A stretch of 64,000 nt of DNA, from assembly GCF_006376675.1 (NCBI RefSeq), contig NZ_VEWK01000005.1, positions 62,001 to 126,000 of the forward strand, read 5' to 3'. Source of the stretch: Brucella pecoris. Lineage in GTDB: Bacteria > Pseudomonadota > Alphaproteobacteria > Rhizobiales > Rhizobiaceae. Positions 18,884 to 27,603 of the stretch are shown here, in pieces (positions within the stretch are counted from its first letter, which is position 1; each line of letters begins with the position of its first letter). The notes beneath the pieces were generated by a model that was not told the DNA's origin, ran no database searches, and saw nothing but the letters and a program-made list of their open reading frames with translations. The translations under genes and the position numbers were made by a program.

Positions 18884-19861
18884 TCAGGCGATGCTTTTGC
18901 GGTCGCGCCATGCGGTGATGGCTGTGGCGACGATGATGATGAGGCCCACCACGACGCGCTGCCATGTGGTGTCCACCTTCATGATGATGAGCGAGTTCTT
19001 GACCATGACGAGCATGAAGACACCCATCAACGTACCGAGAACGGTGCCGCGTCCGCCGAAGATCGATGCGCCGCCTAGAACCACGGCTGCGATCACGTCC
19101 AGCTAAAGCCCGACGAAATCGCGCGGATTGGCAAGCCAGATCATCGAGGAATGCAGAAGGCCCGCGAAACCTGCGAGCGCTCCGGCCACGCAATAGACGA
19201 AGAAGATCGTGCGGCGGGTATTGAAGCCGACGCGCTTTGCCGCTTCCGGCGAGCCGCCATAGGCATAAACGCTGCGTCCGATCATCGTATAGTTTAGGAT
19301 CAGGTGGATCAGCAGCGCCAGCGCCAGATAGACGAGGAACATTGCGGTCAGCCCGAACGCCGTGCCAGAGGCCGATGTCAGCGAGATCACATCCGTCTTG
19401 CCGAATTCGATCAGTTCTTTCGGCATCTTGTTGATGTTGACGGTGCTGGTACCGACAAGGCCCAGCACGAGCCCGCGCACGATGGAGCCTGTGCCGAGCG
19501 TCACGATCAGCGGGATCATCTTGAAGCGATGAATGATGAAACCGTTGAATGCGCCGAGCAGCAGACCAATCAACGTTGCCGCTACGAATGGAATGAACAC
19601 CCCGTCATAGCCGAGATAGACCATGGCGCGGACGGTCAGATACATGGCCGCGATGGCAAAGGCGGTGAAGGAGACGTCGATGCCGCCGGAAATCATCACC
19701 AGCAGAACGCCGAGCGCCATGATGCCGATCACGACATTGGAGCGCAGAAGGCCGAAGATATTGTCCAGCGACCAGAACGCCGGATTGATGAGGCCGATAA
19801 TGACCATCGCCGCGAACAGCACACAGGCAATGATGAATTCGGTACTGCGGAAAAACTTCAT
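18884..19861 (-). pseudogene. Sugar ABC permease (RbsC/XylH family) interrupted by an in-frame amber codon
   Basis: First permease of the sugar importer. Reading from ATG 19861, 252 codons run to TAG at 19103-19105 and the same frame then continues intact for 72 codons to the natural stop. Around the break the read is VGL-stop-LDVIAAVVLGG. RbsC-family members normally have a Glu there (ELDVIAAV), so one G-to-T change in GAG explains it. The lost tail includes the conserved GGRGTVLGT loop and last helices, so the product is likely inactive unless the amber is suppressed. GAGGAACC precedes ATG 19861. Confidence 0.85.
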
Positions 19862-19872
19862 GTGCCGGTTCC

Positions 19873-21375
19873 TCAATTCAGCGTCTTGAGCCGGTCATTG
19901 ACGGCATCTTCGGTCATGGCTTCATCGGAAAGTTCGTCGACGAAACGTCCGCGATGCATCACCAGCACACGATTGCAGTTCTGCACCAGCTCGGGCACAT
20001 CGTCTGAGATCATCAGAACAGCGAGCCCTTCATCGTGGGCGAGCTTGCGGATGATGTTGTGAATCTGCGCCTTGGAGCCGACGTCGACACCGACGGTCGG
20101 CCCGTTGAGGATCAGCACTTTCGCGCCGGTCAAAAGCCAGCGGGCCAGCACCACACGCTGTGCGTTGCCGCCCGACAGGTGATTGACCGGCGTATGCGGG
20201 CCGGGGGCGACGATATGCAGTGCCGAGAACATGTCGCGGGTCGTGGTGTTGGCCTTCTTTCGGTCGATGAAGAGACCACGCACGAATTTCTCGATCGAGG
20301 TGACGATGATGTTGCGTTCGATCGATTGCGTCAGAAACAGTCCTTCCGTCAGGCGGTCTTCCGGCACATAGGCGACGCCGCAGGCGATCCCCTCCTGTAC
20401 GGTTTTCGGATGGATATCCTTGCCGTCGATCCGAACGGAGCCGGTGAAATGCGGCTTCATGCCGAAGAGTGCCAGCGCTAGTTCGGTGCGACCGGAGCCG
20501 ATCAGTCCCGATATGCCGACGATCTCGCCCGCGTTGAGAGTGAGGCTGGCATTTTCCACCGAGCCCGGAACAGAAAGGTTCTTGATTTCGAGGGTCGGAT
20601 TGACCGAAGCACCTTCACGCGAGGTCCAGTGATAATGGTCCGATGTGAGTTCCTGACCTGTCATGGCGCGGGTGATCGACGGTTCGTCGAAATCCGAAAT
20701 CGGGCCTTCAGCAACTTTCTTTCCATTGCGGAAGACGGTCAGCCTTTCGCTGATTTCCAGCATTTCGCGCATCTTGTGGCTGACGAAGAGCACCGCAATG
20801 CCCTGTGCCTGAATATCGCGCACGATCTTGAACAGCGCATCGACTTTATGACGCGTCAGGGCGGTGGTCGGCTCGTCCATGATGATGAGGCGGGCGTCCG
20901 CCATCACGGCGCGCGCAATCGCCACGATCTGCTTGCCCGATGTCGGCAGGCTGTCCACATCTGCATCGAGGTCGATGCTGACGCCGAGCCGTTCCAGCGC
21001 CTTTTGCGCCAGTTCGCGCACGCGCTTCCAGTCGACGCCTTTGCGGCCTTCAATGAGGAAAGTATTGATTGCCAGATTTTCGGCAACGGTCAGGTTCCCG
21101 AACAGCGAGAAGTCCTGATAGATCACCTGAATGCCGTGATGAACCGATTTGACGGGGGTGAGCTTGCCGACGGTTTTGCCGTCGATCAGTATCTCGCCGT
21201 CTTCCGGCGTGTAGACGCCCGACATGACCTTGATGATGGTGGATTTGCCGGAACCGTTCTCGCCCGCGAGACAGTGGATTTCACCGGGCTTGATGGCGAA
21301 GGAAACATCGTCCAGCGCCCTGACGCCGCCGAAGCGTTTTCCGATATGGCGCAGTTCGATCAGGTTTTCACTCAT
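19873..21375 (-). CDS. Sugar ABC transporter ATPase with two nucleotide-binding domains (RbsA-like)
   Basis: A 500-residue duplicated ATPase. Domain 1 (about 1-240) has GENGSGKST and LIIMDEPTTAL; domain 2 (about 255-500) has signature LSGGNAQR, but its Walker B reads LILNGPT, so the usual Asp and Glu of LILDEPT are changed to Asn and Gly. The second catalytic site may therefore be degenerate. ATG 21375 (MSENLIELRHI) is chosen over an upstream open stretch because it starts the conserved domain. It lies between the binding-protein and first permease genes. Confidence 0.9.
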   Translation of the reverse strand: MSENLIELRHIGKRFGGVRALDDVSFAIKPGEIHCLAGENGSGKSTIIKVMSGVYTPEDGEILIDGKTVGKLTPVKSVHHGIQVIYQDFSLFGNLTVAENLAINTFLIEGRKGVDWKRVRELAQKALERLGVSIDLDADVDSLPTSGKQIVAIARAVMADARLIIMDEPTTALTRHKVDALFKIVRDIQAQGIAVLFVSHKMREMLEISERLTVFRNGKKVAEGPISDFDEPSITRAMTGQELTSDHYHWTSREGASVNPTLEIKNLSVPGSVENASLTLNAGEIVGISGLIGSGRTELALALFGMKPHFTGSVRIDGKDIHPKTVQEGIACGVAYVPEDRLTEGLFLTQSIERNIIVTSIEKFVRGLFIDRKKANTTTRDMFSALHIVAPGPHTPVNHLSGGNAQRVVLARWLLTGAKVLILNGPTVGVDVGSKAQIHNIIRKLAHDEGLAVLMISDDVPELVQNCNRVLVMHRGRFVDELSDEAMTEDAVNDRLKTLN

Positions 21376-21411
21376 GAAGGGCCTCATGCAAGGCTGGAAT
21401 GCGATTTGCAG

Positions 21412-21440
21412 GATGGGAGGGGCATCAAGCTCCTCCCATC
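21412..21440 (-). promoter_or_regulatory. Intercistronic hairpin after the sugar-binding protein gene
   Basis: Nine-bp perfect stem GATGGGAGG (21412-21420) / CCTCCCATC (21432-21440) with 11-nt loop, in the gap between binding-protein stop and ATPase start. Such hairpins often protect the upstream binding-protein mRNA and lower expression of the downstream genes. Confidence 0.5.
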
Positions 21441-21455
21441 GAACATTCATGGATA

Positions 21456-22502
21456 CTAGAAGTCGTACTTATCCATGTTTTCCTTGGTCACGCCGACCCA
21501 GCCTGCGCCGTAGAGCAGGTTCGGTTTGGCAGCGTCCGGCGCCAGCAGGCTTTCATAGCCAGGCAGGCCCAGATTGAGACCGGCCTTGATCTGGTCGTTC
21601 TTCTTCTCAAGTGCGGCGACGGCCAGCATGTTCATGGCGTAGCCTGCAACGGCAGGGTCCCAGAACTGGATGTACTGGACGTCGTCGTTCTTCAAATATT
21701 CGCCAGCCACCGAAACGAGGCCCGTGCCTGCGAAGAAGACTTTGCCCTTGAGGCCGCCTTCGGCGATCAGGCGTCCGGCACCGGCAGAAGTTGGCATCGG
21801 CGCGCCGAGAATGCCCTTGATGTCCGGATAGGCGGTCATCGCTTCCTTGAGCTTGTTATAGTCGGTGTTGGCGTCGTCATAGGTTTCCAGACGACCGGTC
21901 GCCTCGGCCATTTCGGGAAAGTTAGCCTTCTGGTATTCGACGGCGCCATCGATCCATTCCATCTGCGACTTGGAGGTCAGGCTGCCGACGGTCGTGACAT
22001 ATTTGCCCTTGCCGCCCATCGACTTGCCGAGTTCCTTCATGAGGTTCGCGCCGTAGGCCTTGTTGTCGAAGGCTTCGATATCAAAATCGACGTTCTGGAT
22101 ATTGGATGCTTCGTGGCTGATGACCACGATGCCGCGTTCGCGCGCCTTCTTCAGAACCGGTTCCACCGCTTCAACCGAGAACGGAACGATGGCAATAGCG
22201 TCAACACCCTGCGCAATCAGGTTTTCAACGATCTGCACCTGTGCCGCGGCATCCGCCTGGCTCGGGCCGACCATCCAGACGTCGTTGCCGGTGTCGGCCT
22301 TGAACTGGTCGACGCCATCACGCATGCGGTCAAACCAGGCAATGCCGTCCACCTTCACGACAGTCGCGATGGTGTACTTCTTGTCATTGGCAGTGGTGAT
22401 TAGCTCTTTATTGATTTTCGACGTATCAACAACGCCTTCCGCGAAAGCGTGCGGAACGGCAACGGACATGGCAATCGCCACGGATGCTAGAAATTTTTTC
22501 AC
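21456..22502 (-). CDS. Periplasmic sugar-binding protein (RbsB/autoinducer-2-binding-like)
   Basis: Substrate-binding protein of 348 residues, periplasmic-binding-protein class I. The N-terminus is a signal peptide with cleavage after HAFA. Hallmarks are YTIATVVKVDGIAWFDRMRDG and the hinge-region ENLIAQGVDAIAIVPFS. The start is GTG 22502, with GGGAGGAA at ideal spacing and the signal peptide following directly; upstream open codons lie in the leader. First gene of the sugar operon. The pentose or deoxypentose substrate is inferred from the downstream kinase and aldolase. Confidence 0.9.
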   Translation of the reverse strand: MKKFLASVAIAMSVAVPHAFAEGVVDTSKINKELITTANDKKYTIATVVKVDGIAWFDRMRDGVDQFKADTGNDVWMVGPSQADAAAQVQIVENLIAQGVDAIAIVPFSVEAVEPVLKKARERGIVVISHEASNIQNVDFDIEAFDNKAYGANLMKELGKSMGGKGKYVTTVGSLTSKSQMEWIDGAVEYQKANFPEMAEATGRLETYDDANTDYNKLKEAMTAYPDIKGILGAPMPTSAGAGRLIAEGGLKGKVFFAGTGLVSVAGEYLKNDDVQYIQFWDPAVAGYAMNMLAVAALEKKNDQIKAGLNLGLPGYESLLAPDAAKPNLLYGAGWVGVTKENMDKYDF

Positions 22503-22966
22503 CGGTGTTTCCTCCCAAGACGCATTCCTGACCGTTGCGGACAGAATGCGCGTTACTTCAAATGCCGGAGCCCCATCTGGCATATCAGCCGGAAGGAACT
22601 CCGAACTCTGTGTCCTGCCGCGCCATTGGCCGCAGAAGGACGATACTGACGCTGACGCGCCCCGGAACGGTGGGGCGCGTCAGCGTTCTCCTCCATGCCC
22701 GGCTTCGCGGCCGGGCGAAAATGCAATCTGTTTTCCCGCCTGTTTGACGCTCCCCGGTCTGCTGGCCGAAGAACGAATTCTGTTCGGCGTGCGCAAAACC
22801 CTGTTGTCATATCCTCCCAACAATGCGAATTATAATGTTATAATCCGATCATTATGTTTGGATCGTTTCACATTTATATTCAGCCTGTCAAGATCGGATG
22901 ATCGCAATTGCGTGAATTGTGACGGACGTATAAACGGGTGAGCGAACTGCGAATAATGGGGATAGC
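22503..22966. promoter_or_regulatory. 464-bp divergent regulatory region of the sugar operon, with palindromes and tandem leader hairpins
   Basis: Gene-free region between the binding-protein gene (minus) and the DeoR-type regulator (plus). It holds a perfect inverted repeat ATTATAA-TG-TTATAAT (22829-22844) and CGATC...GATCG (22846-22865), candidate DeoR operators in AT-rich promoter DNA. Toward the operon are two strong hairpins: a 15-bp stem 22649-22663 / 22672-22686 and a 7-bp stem 22697-22703 / 22710-22716. Both would sit in the 5' leader of the sugar operon mRNA. Confidence 0.5.
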
Positions 22967-23674
22967 GTGAGCAGAATCAGCCGGAAAGAAGAGCGGATTG
23001 CCGAATTGTCGGCACTCGTAGATGAAGTCGGTGTGCTTCGTCTGCGCGATGCGGCAGCGCGTCTTGGCGTGTCGGAAATGACGATCCGCCGCGATATCGG
23101 CAGCGACGGTGGAATGCTCAATTGTTTGGGTGGTTACATTATCCCGACACAGGACGGCTTGAACGGCGATTATGTCTTTGATTTTGAAAAAGACAGCCAT
23201 GCCAATGCGAAAGCGCAGGCTTGCGCGGCGGCCGCTGCATTGATCGAACCCTATGATACTGTTTTCATAGATTGCGGCACCACGATGCCGCACCTTGCTC
23301 ATCGCATCCCGCAGGACCAGCATATTACAGTTGTCTGCTACGCTCTCAACATTGCAGAAATCCTGTCGCAGCGCAGCGATGTGCGTCTCATCGTTCTGGG
23401 TGGGCTCTATCACCCGGAAGCGGCATCGTTTTCAGGTGACGAGGGGATTGACGTCCTGAAGCGCGTCAACATCAACAAGGCTTTTCTGTCGGCTGGCGGC
23501 GTCGATGATCAGCACGGGGTCACCTGCTCGCACTTCCATGAAGTGCCGATCAAGCAGATGGCCATGCAGCGCGCCGTCGAGAAACATCTCGTCATCGACA
23601 AGAGCAAATACGGCAAGGTAAGGGCCGCGCGTTTTGCAGGTACGGCTGATTTCACGTCGATCGTGTCGGGCTAG
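22967..23674 (+). CDS. DeoR-family transcriptional regulator
   Basis: Repressor-type regulator of 235 residues. An N-terminal winged helix-turn-helix (LRDAAARLGVSEMTIRRDI, about residues 25-44) precedes a DeoR sensor domain with the sugar-phosphate isomerase-like pattern DTVFIDCGTTMPHLAHRI and the C-terminal LVIDKSKYGKVRAARF. DeoR proteins respond to phosphorylated sugars, so deoxyribose 5-phosphate is a reasonable effector. The start is GTG 22967. Divergent from the sugar operon it probably represses. Confidence 0.88.
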   Translation: MSRISRKEERIAELSALVDEVGVLRLRDAAARLGVSEMTIRRDIGSDGGMLNCLGGYIIPTQDGLNGDYVFDFEKDSHANAKAQACAAAAALIEPYDTVFIDCGTTMPHLAHRIPQDQHITVVCYALNIAEILSQRSDVRLIVLGGLYHPEAASFSGDEGIDVLKRVNINKAFLSAGGVDDQHGVTCSHFHEVPIKQMAMQRAVEKHLVIDKSKYGKVRAARFAGTADFTSIVSG

Positions 23675-23720
23675 AGCGCATCCCGAAAAGTGTGAAACGG
23701 TTTTCGGATAAAATGTGCGT
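23675..23720. repeat. Brucella/Ochrobactrum-type intergenic palindrome
   Basis: Directly after the DeoR stop: arms CCGAAAA (23683-23689) and TTTTCGG (23701-23707) around GTGTGAAACGG, with outer GCGCAT and ATGTGC. Same general design as the element at 14762-14810. May double as a weak terminator between convergent genes. Confidence 0.6.
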
Positions 23721-23736
23721 TAATACAAAGAATAGC

Positions 23737-24333
23737 TCAATTTTTCCGCTTCAACAGACCTTCCAGAAACGTCCTGAACGCCTTGACGGCTCGCTTTGAC
23801 GTGGCTTCGGGATCGTCCGAATTGGCGATCCATTGCGCGGCGCTGCTGCTCGCTGCATTGATCAGCCGCGCGGCGGCTTCCGAGTCGATATCGACGATGA
23901 CACCTTCTTCACGCAAGGCATCGAGGCTTGTGGCTATCGTGCGGATACAGCCATTGGCGCTCGGCCAGCTCGAAGGATCGCCGAACACTGCCGGCCCGTC
24001 GCGAAACATGATCCGCTGGATTTCCGGTTCAAGCGCCATCTCGATATAGGCCGCATTCTCGTCGACAAAACCCTGCCAGCGGTCGGGTGCCCTCGCAGAA
24101 ATCGTGCATAGTCTCGCGGCCATCTCGCAATCGATCTCGTTGATCACGGCTTGCAGAAGACCCTTCTTGTCACCGAAATGGTGATAGAGCGCGCCGCGTG
24201 TCAGCCCGGCGGAGGCGGTAAAATCATCCATCGAAGCCTCAGTATAGCCAGCGGTCCCGAAGGCCTTGCGCCCCGCAGCCATCAGCTTCGTCCTTGTTTC
24301 GGCAATCATTTCGCTTCGCGGTTTACGCATCAT
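23737..24333 (-). CDS. TetR-family transcriptional regulator
   Basis: A 198-residue repressor. The N-terminal TetR helix-turn-helix is clear (TEASMDDFTASAGLTRGALYHHFGDKKGLL, split here over residues 33-62), followed by a ligand-binding helical domain. AAAGGAACC precedes ATG 24333; a second ATG comes next. Divergent from an MFS transporter, with three near-identical operator palindromes between, so it most likely represses that transporter and itself and is released by the exported compound. Confidence 0.9.
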   Translation of the reverse strand: MMRKPRSEMIAETRTKLMAAGRKAFGTAGYTEASMDDFTASAGLTRGALYHHFGDKKGLLQAVINEIDCEMAARLCTISARAPDRWQGFVDENAAYIEMALEPEIQRIMFRDGPAVFGDPSSWPSANGCIRTIATSLDALREEGVIVDIDSEAAARLINAASSSAAQWIANSDDPEATSKRAVKAFRTFLEGLLKRKN

Positions 24334-24349
24334 GGTTCCTTTTATTTGC

Positions 24350-24415
24350 ATACGCTGCGTATATTAGTTGACATACGCCGCGTATCAATTATTTAATTAA
24401 CATACGGACCGTATG
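24350..24415. promoter_or_regulatory. Three tandem TetR operator palindromes
   Basis: Three matching inverted repeats in the TetR/MFS intergenic space: ATACGC-T-GCGTAT (24350-24362), ATACGC-C-GCGTAT (24373-24385) and CATACGG-A-CCGTATG (24401-24415). Centres are at 24356, 24379 and 24408, spaced 23 and 29 bp. The first begins 17 bp before the TetR start codon, the last ends 37 bp before the MFS start. Confidence 0.85.
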
Positions 24416-24452
24416 CAAGTGATGTAATTCTCCCTTTCAAGGACCCACTCCG

Positions 24453-25685
24453 ATGTCCAATCCATATAGAGAAATTTTCAGCGCCCCAGGCGCTATCGGC
24501 TTTTCGGCGGCTGCGTTCTTCGCCCGTCTTCCCTTTGCGATGGCGCCGGTCGGTATCGTGGCTATGCTTGCGCAGACCCATGGCGAATATTGGCTTGCGG
24601 GCGCGGTTTCGGCCACCTTCGCACTGACGAATGCATTCATATCGCCGCAAATATCGCGGCTTGTCGATCGTTACGGGCAAAGCCGCATCGTCATGCCCGC
24701 CACAATCGTCTCGGTGATAGCCTTCGCTCTTCTGATTGCGGCAACAAATCTGGGTTGGGCGAACTGGACATTGTTCGTCTCGGCATTCTTTGCTGGTGCC
24801 ATGCCCAGCATCCCGGCAATGGTGCGGGCAAGATGGACCGAAATTTTCCGCAACCGTCCTGAATTGAATACCGCTTTCGCGTTCGAGTCGGCTGCAGATG
24901 AACTGGTCTATATTTCAGGTGCTTCCCTTTCCGTGGCTTTGGCGGTTTCGTTGTTTCCCGAAGCGGGGATGCTTATCAGCACGGCTTTCCTGGCCGTGGG
25001 CACGACTGCCTTCCTTTTGCAGCGTTCCAGTGAGCCGCCGGTTCGTGTGCTCGATCAGAATGGCCCGCAACGCTCCGCAATCTGGTCGCGTCCCGTTCAG
25101 ATCATCACGCTGGCACTCATCTTCGTCGGCTCTACCTTTGCGACCGCTGAAGTCAGCGCCGTGGCGATCACAAGCGAGCTTGGTCAGCCCGGCGCCGCCA
25201 GCCTTGTGATCGGCGTCTACGCGATCGGTTCGTTCCTTGTCGGGATAACGCTTGGGGCACTGGCGCTTCGTATGCCTCTGCAACGCCAGTTGATGATTGC
25301 CGTCAGCGTGCTGGCACTGACGGCCTTGCCGCTACCTTTTGCCGGTACGTCGACCACGCTTCTTGCAACGGCGGTGTTCGTCAGCGGTGTTGCGATTTCT
25401 CCGACATTCATCACAGCCTTCGGTCTGATCGAACGCCGCGTGCCGGAGACGATGCTGACCGAAGGCATAACCTGGGTGATGACCGGCATCGGTATCGGGA
25501 TGGCGTTTGGCGCGTTCGTTGCCGGCTGGGTGGTCGACAATTTTGGTGCCGCAAACGGCTGCTGGGTTTCTGTCGTGGCCAGCCTCAGCGCCGCAGTAGT
25601 TGTCGCGCTTGGTCAGGCGAGCCTGTCTGGCGCGCGGGACGCTGTCGAATGCAATACGCTATGCGCTGCAGAAGCGGCAGAATGA
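24453..25685 (+). CDS. MFS transporter (likely drug or metabolite efflux)
   Basis: A 410-residue major facilitator with about twelve hydrophobic helices and a central polar loop (QRSSEPPVRVLDQNGPQRSA near residues 190-210). An MFS-type loop between helices 2 and 3 reads ISRLVDRYGQSRIVMPATI. No signal peptide. The TetR divergent arrangement is typical of efflux pumps. No substrate can be read from the sequence. ATG 24453 follows TTTCAAGGACCC. The gene ends at a strong hairpin. Confidence 0.88.
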   Translation: MSNPYREIFSAPGAIGFSAAAFFARLPFAMAPVGIVAMLAQTHGEYWLAGAVSATFALTNAFISPQISRLVDRYGQSRIVMPATIVSVIAFALLIAATNLGWANWTLFVSAFFAGAMPSIPAMVRARWTEIFRNRPELNTAFAFESAADELVYISGASLSVALAVSLFPEAGMLISTAFLAVGTTAFLLQRSSEPPVRVLDQNGPQRSAIWSRPVQIITLALIFVGSTFATAEVSAVAITSELGQPGAASLVIGVYAIGSFLVGITLGALALRMPLQRQLMIAVSVLALTALPLPFAGTSTTLLATAVFVSGVAISPTFITAFGLIERRVPETMLTEGITWVMTGIGIGMAFGAFVAGWVVDNFGAANGCWVSVVASLSAAVVVALGQASLSGARDAVECNTLCAAEAAE

Positions 25686-25692
25686 TAAGGGG

Positions 25693-25713
25693 CGAGCGGG
25701 CTTTGCCCGCTCG
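25693..25713. terminator. Hairpin terminator between convergent genes
   Basis: Nine-bp stem CGAGCGGGC (25693-25701) / GCCCGCTCG (25705-25713) with loop TTT, between the MFS and LysR gene ends. No long T-run, so efficiency is uncertain; it could act in both directions. Confidence 0.6.
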
Positions 25714-26685
25714 TCAATCTCCGTAAATACGGTCTTCCAGCGGGGTGGAGGCAATCAACGCCTTCAGTCCGGCCAGCATGGCTTTTTCGGCCTTGTTGAG
25801 ATTGGTTTCCGGATTGTGGATCAGGAAAACATCGATTGCCGGCGGGTTATCGTAGGGCGGCAGGCGCCAGAGAAGACCGTCATCGATCTCGCGTCGCGCT
25901 ACATGCAGCGGAAGCGGGCCGATACCAAGACCGGTGATAATCATCCGGCGCACTTCTTCAAGGCTCGACGAGGTGCCGACGACATCCGGCGAAAGCCGCG
26001 CTTCACTGCGCAGCAAGGCCACAGGGCGCAGCGCGTCGGCAATATGATCGGTCTGAAACGATACCGATGGTTCTCCCTTCAGATCGGCGAGCGTCAGCCC
26101 GGACTGGCCGAACATCCGGTGCCGGGGGCCGCAGAAAAAGCCGAAGAATTCACGATAGACCATGGTGTAATCCAGCGCCGGATCGCGATTGCTCACCAGA
26201 CCAAGCCCGAACGAGGTGCGCTTCTCTCGCACCAGCCGGGCGACTTCGGTGCTGGCGGATACGTTGATCGTCAGCGTTGCGCGGGGATGTTGTTCGTGAA
26301 ACAGCGCAAGCGCCTGATCGAAAATGGGCGAAACAATGTGGCTGGCGACTGAAATGGTGACATGGCCGGTCACATCGTCACCGACGCCGCGCACCAATTG
26401 CGGCAGTTGGGAAATGGCACCGAAGACTTCGATGCTCTGTTCGTAGAGGAGTTTGCCAACTTCGGTCAGCTCGAAATGCGTGGCGTCACGCTCCACCAAC
26501 CGCTGGCCGATGCGGTCTTCCAGCCGGCGCAGCGCATTGCTCACACTTGGCTGTTTGAGGTTGAGGCGCTCGGCGGCGCGGGTGATACTTTTGACTTCGG
26601 CGATCACCACAAAACTACGCAGAAGGTTCCAGTCCAGATCCCAGACAAGACGCTCGGGGCGATGCAGCGACATGGTTTTATCCAT
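25714..26685 (-). CDS. LysR-family transcriptional regulator
   Basis: A 323-residue LysR regulator. The N-terminal helix-turn-helix (SITRAAERLNLKQPSVSNAL, residues 34-53) is followed by a coinducer-binding domain. Divergent from the amino-acid ABC and catabolic operon at 26809, which is the usual LysR geometry, so it probably activates that operon in response to the substrate or an intermediate. ATG 26685 is used; ATG 26673 is the alternative. Confidence 0.9.
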   Translation of the reverse strand: MDKTMSLHRPERLVWDLDWNLLRSFVVIAEVKSITRAAERLNLKQPSVSNALRRLEDRIGQRLVERDATHFELTEVGKLLYEQSIEVFGAISQLPQLVRGVGDDVTGHVTISVASHIVSPIFDQALALFHEQHPRATLTINVSASTEVARLVREKRTSFGLGLVSNRDPALDYTMVYREFFGFFCGPRHRMFGQSGLTLADLKGEPSVSFQTDHIADALRPVALLRSEARLSPDVVGTSSSLEEVRRMIITGLGIGPLPLHVARREIDDGLLWRLPPYDNPPAIDVFLIHNPETNLNKAEKAMLAGLKALIASTPLEDRIYGD

Positions 26686-26808
26686 TCATGAAATCTATGT
26701 AATCCATTCCCATTATCTATTTGCGAAATGCATCCATAAAAGCAATCATGAATATTGAGAGGCATCAAATAGCCTCAGAAAAACAATCAAGAGGAAGTCG
26801 GGAACAGC
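26686..26808. promoter_or_regulatory. LysR / catabolic operon divergent promoter
   Basis: AT-rich 123-bp spacer. ATTCATGA near the LysR start and TCATGAAT near 26747-26754 are inverted copies of each other and could be part of a LysR site. AAGAGGAAG at 26789 serves the binding-protein gene. Confidence 0.35.
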
Positions 26809-27594
26809 ATGTTTAACAAATTCACGGGTTTCATTGCCGCTGCCGCGATTGCTGCCACAGCAGTTTTTGCGGTTGCGCCCGCACAGGCGGATGATCTTGA
26901 AAAGATCAAGGCATCGGGCGAACTGAAGATCGCCATGAGCGGCCAGTACCCGCCGTTCAATTTCGTCAACGAGAAGAACGAGGTCGTGGGCTTCGATGCT
27001 TCCATCGGTGCGGCGATTGCCGAGCGCATGCAGTTGAAGCCGCAGCTCATCACCACGGCCTGGGATGGCATCGTTGCCGGTCTTCGGGCGGGCAAGTTCG
27101 ATACGGTCGTCGGTTCCATGACGATCACGCCGGAGCGCGAGAAGGCGGTGGACTTCGTGGGACCGTATTATCATGCAGGTCGCGCGGTTTTCGTGAAGGA
27201 AGACTCCGCCGTTCAGAAGCTCGACGATCTCAAGGACAAGACCTTGGGTGTGACGCTTGGTGAAACCCATGAGAAGTGGGCGCGTGAGCAGGGCGGCTGG
27301 ACCATTCGCACCTATAAGGGCCTGCCGGAACTCATGCTCGAACTGAATTCGGGTCGTGTTGACGCCATCGTTGTCGACAACATCCCGGTCATGGTGGCGA
27401 TCAAGGAAACCGGCCAGAAGGTCCGCAAGCTCGATACGCCGGACATTGAAGGCGGCAGCGTTGCCATCGGCATCGCCATCCGCAAGAACAATCCGGAGCT
27501 GAAGGCGGCGATGCAGAAGGCGCTTGACGAGATCATGGCCGACGGCACCTACGAGAAGATCTCGATGCAATGGGTCGGCAGCGACATTCGCTGA
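26809..27594 (+). CDS. Amino-acid-type ABC substrate-binding protein
   Basis: Periplasmic binding protein of 261 residues, family 3 (HisJ/GlnH type). Signal peptide ends at APAQA near residue 27. Family motifs: YPPFNFVNEKNEVVGFDASI, WDGIVAGLRAGKFDTVVGSM and TITPEREKAVDFVGPYY. The family binds amino acids, opines and other small amines. It heads an operon of permease, permease, ATPase and six enzymes, so the ligand is probably the compound those enzymes break down. Confidence 0.93.
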   Translation: MFNKFTGFIAAAAIAATAVFAVAPAQADDLEKIKASGELKIAMSGQYPPFNFVNEKNEVVGFDASIGAAIAERMQLKPQLITTAWDGIVAGLRAGKFDTVVGSMTITPEREKAVDFVGPYYHAGRAVFVKEDSAVQKLDDLKDKTLGVTLGETHEKWAREQGGWTIRTYKGLPELMLELNSGRVDAIVVDNIPVMVAIKETGQKVRKLDTPDIEGGSVAIGIAIRKNNPELKAAMQKALDEIMADGTYEKISMQWVGSDIR

Positions 27595-27603
27595 TACGTC
27601 ATC

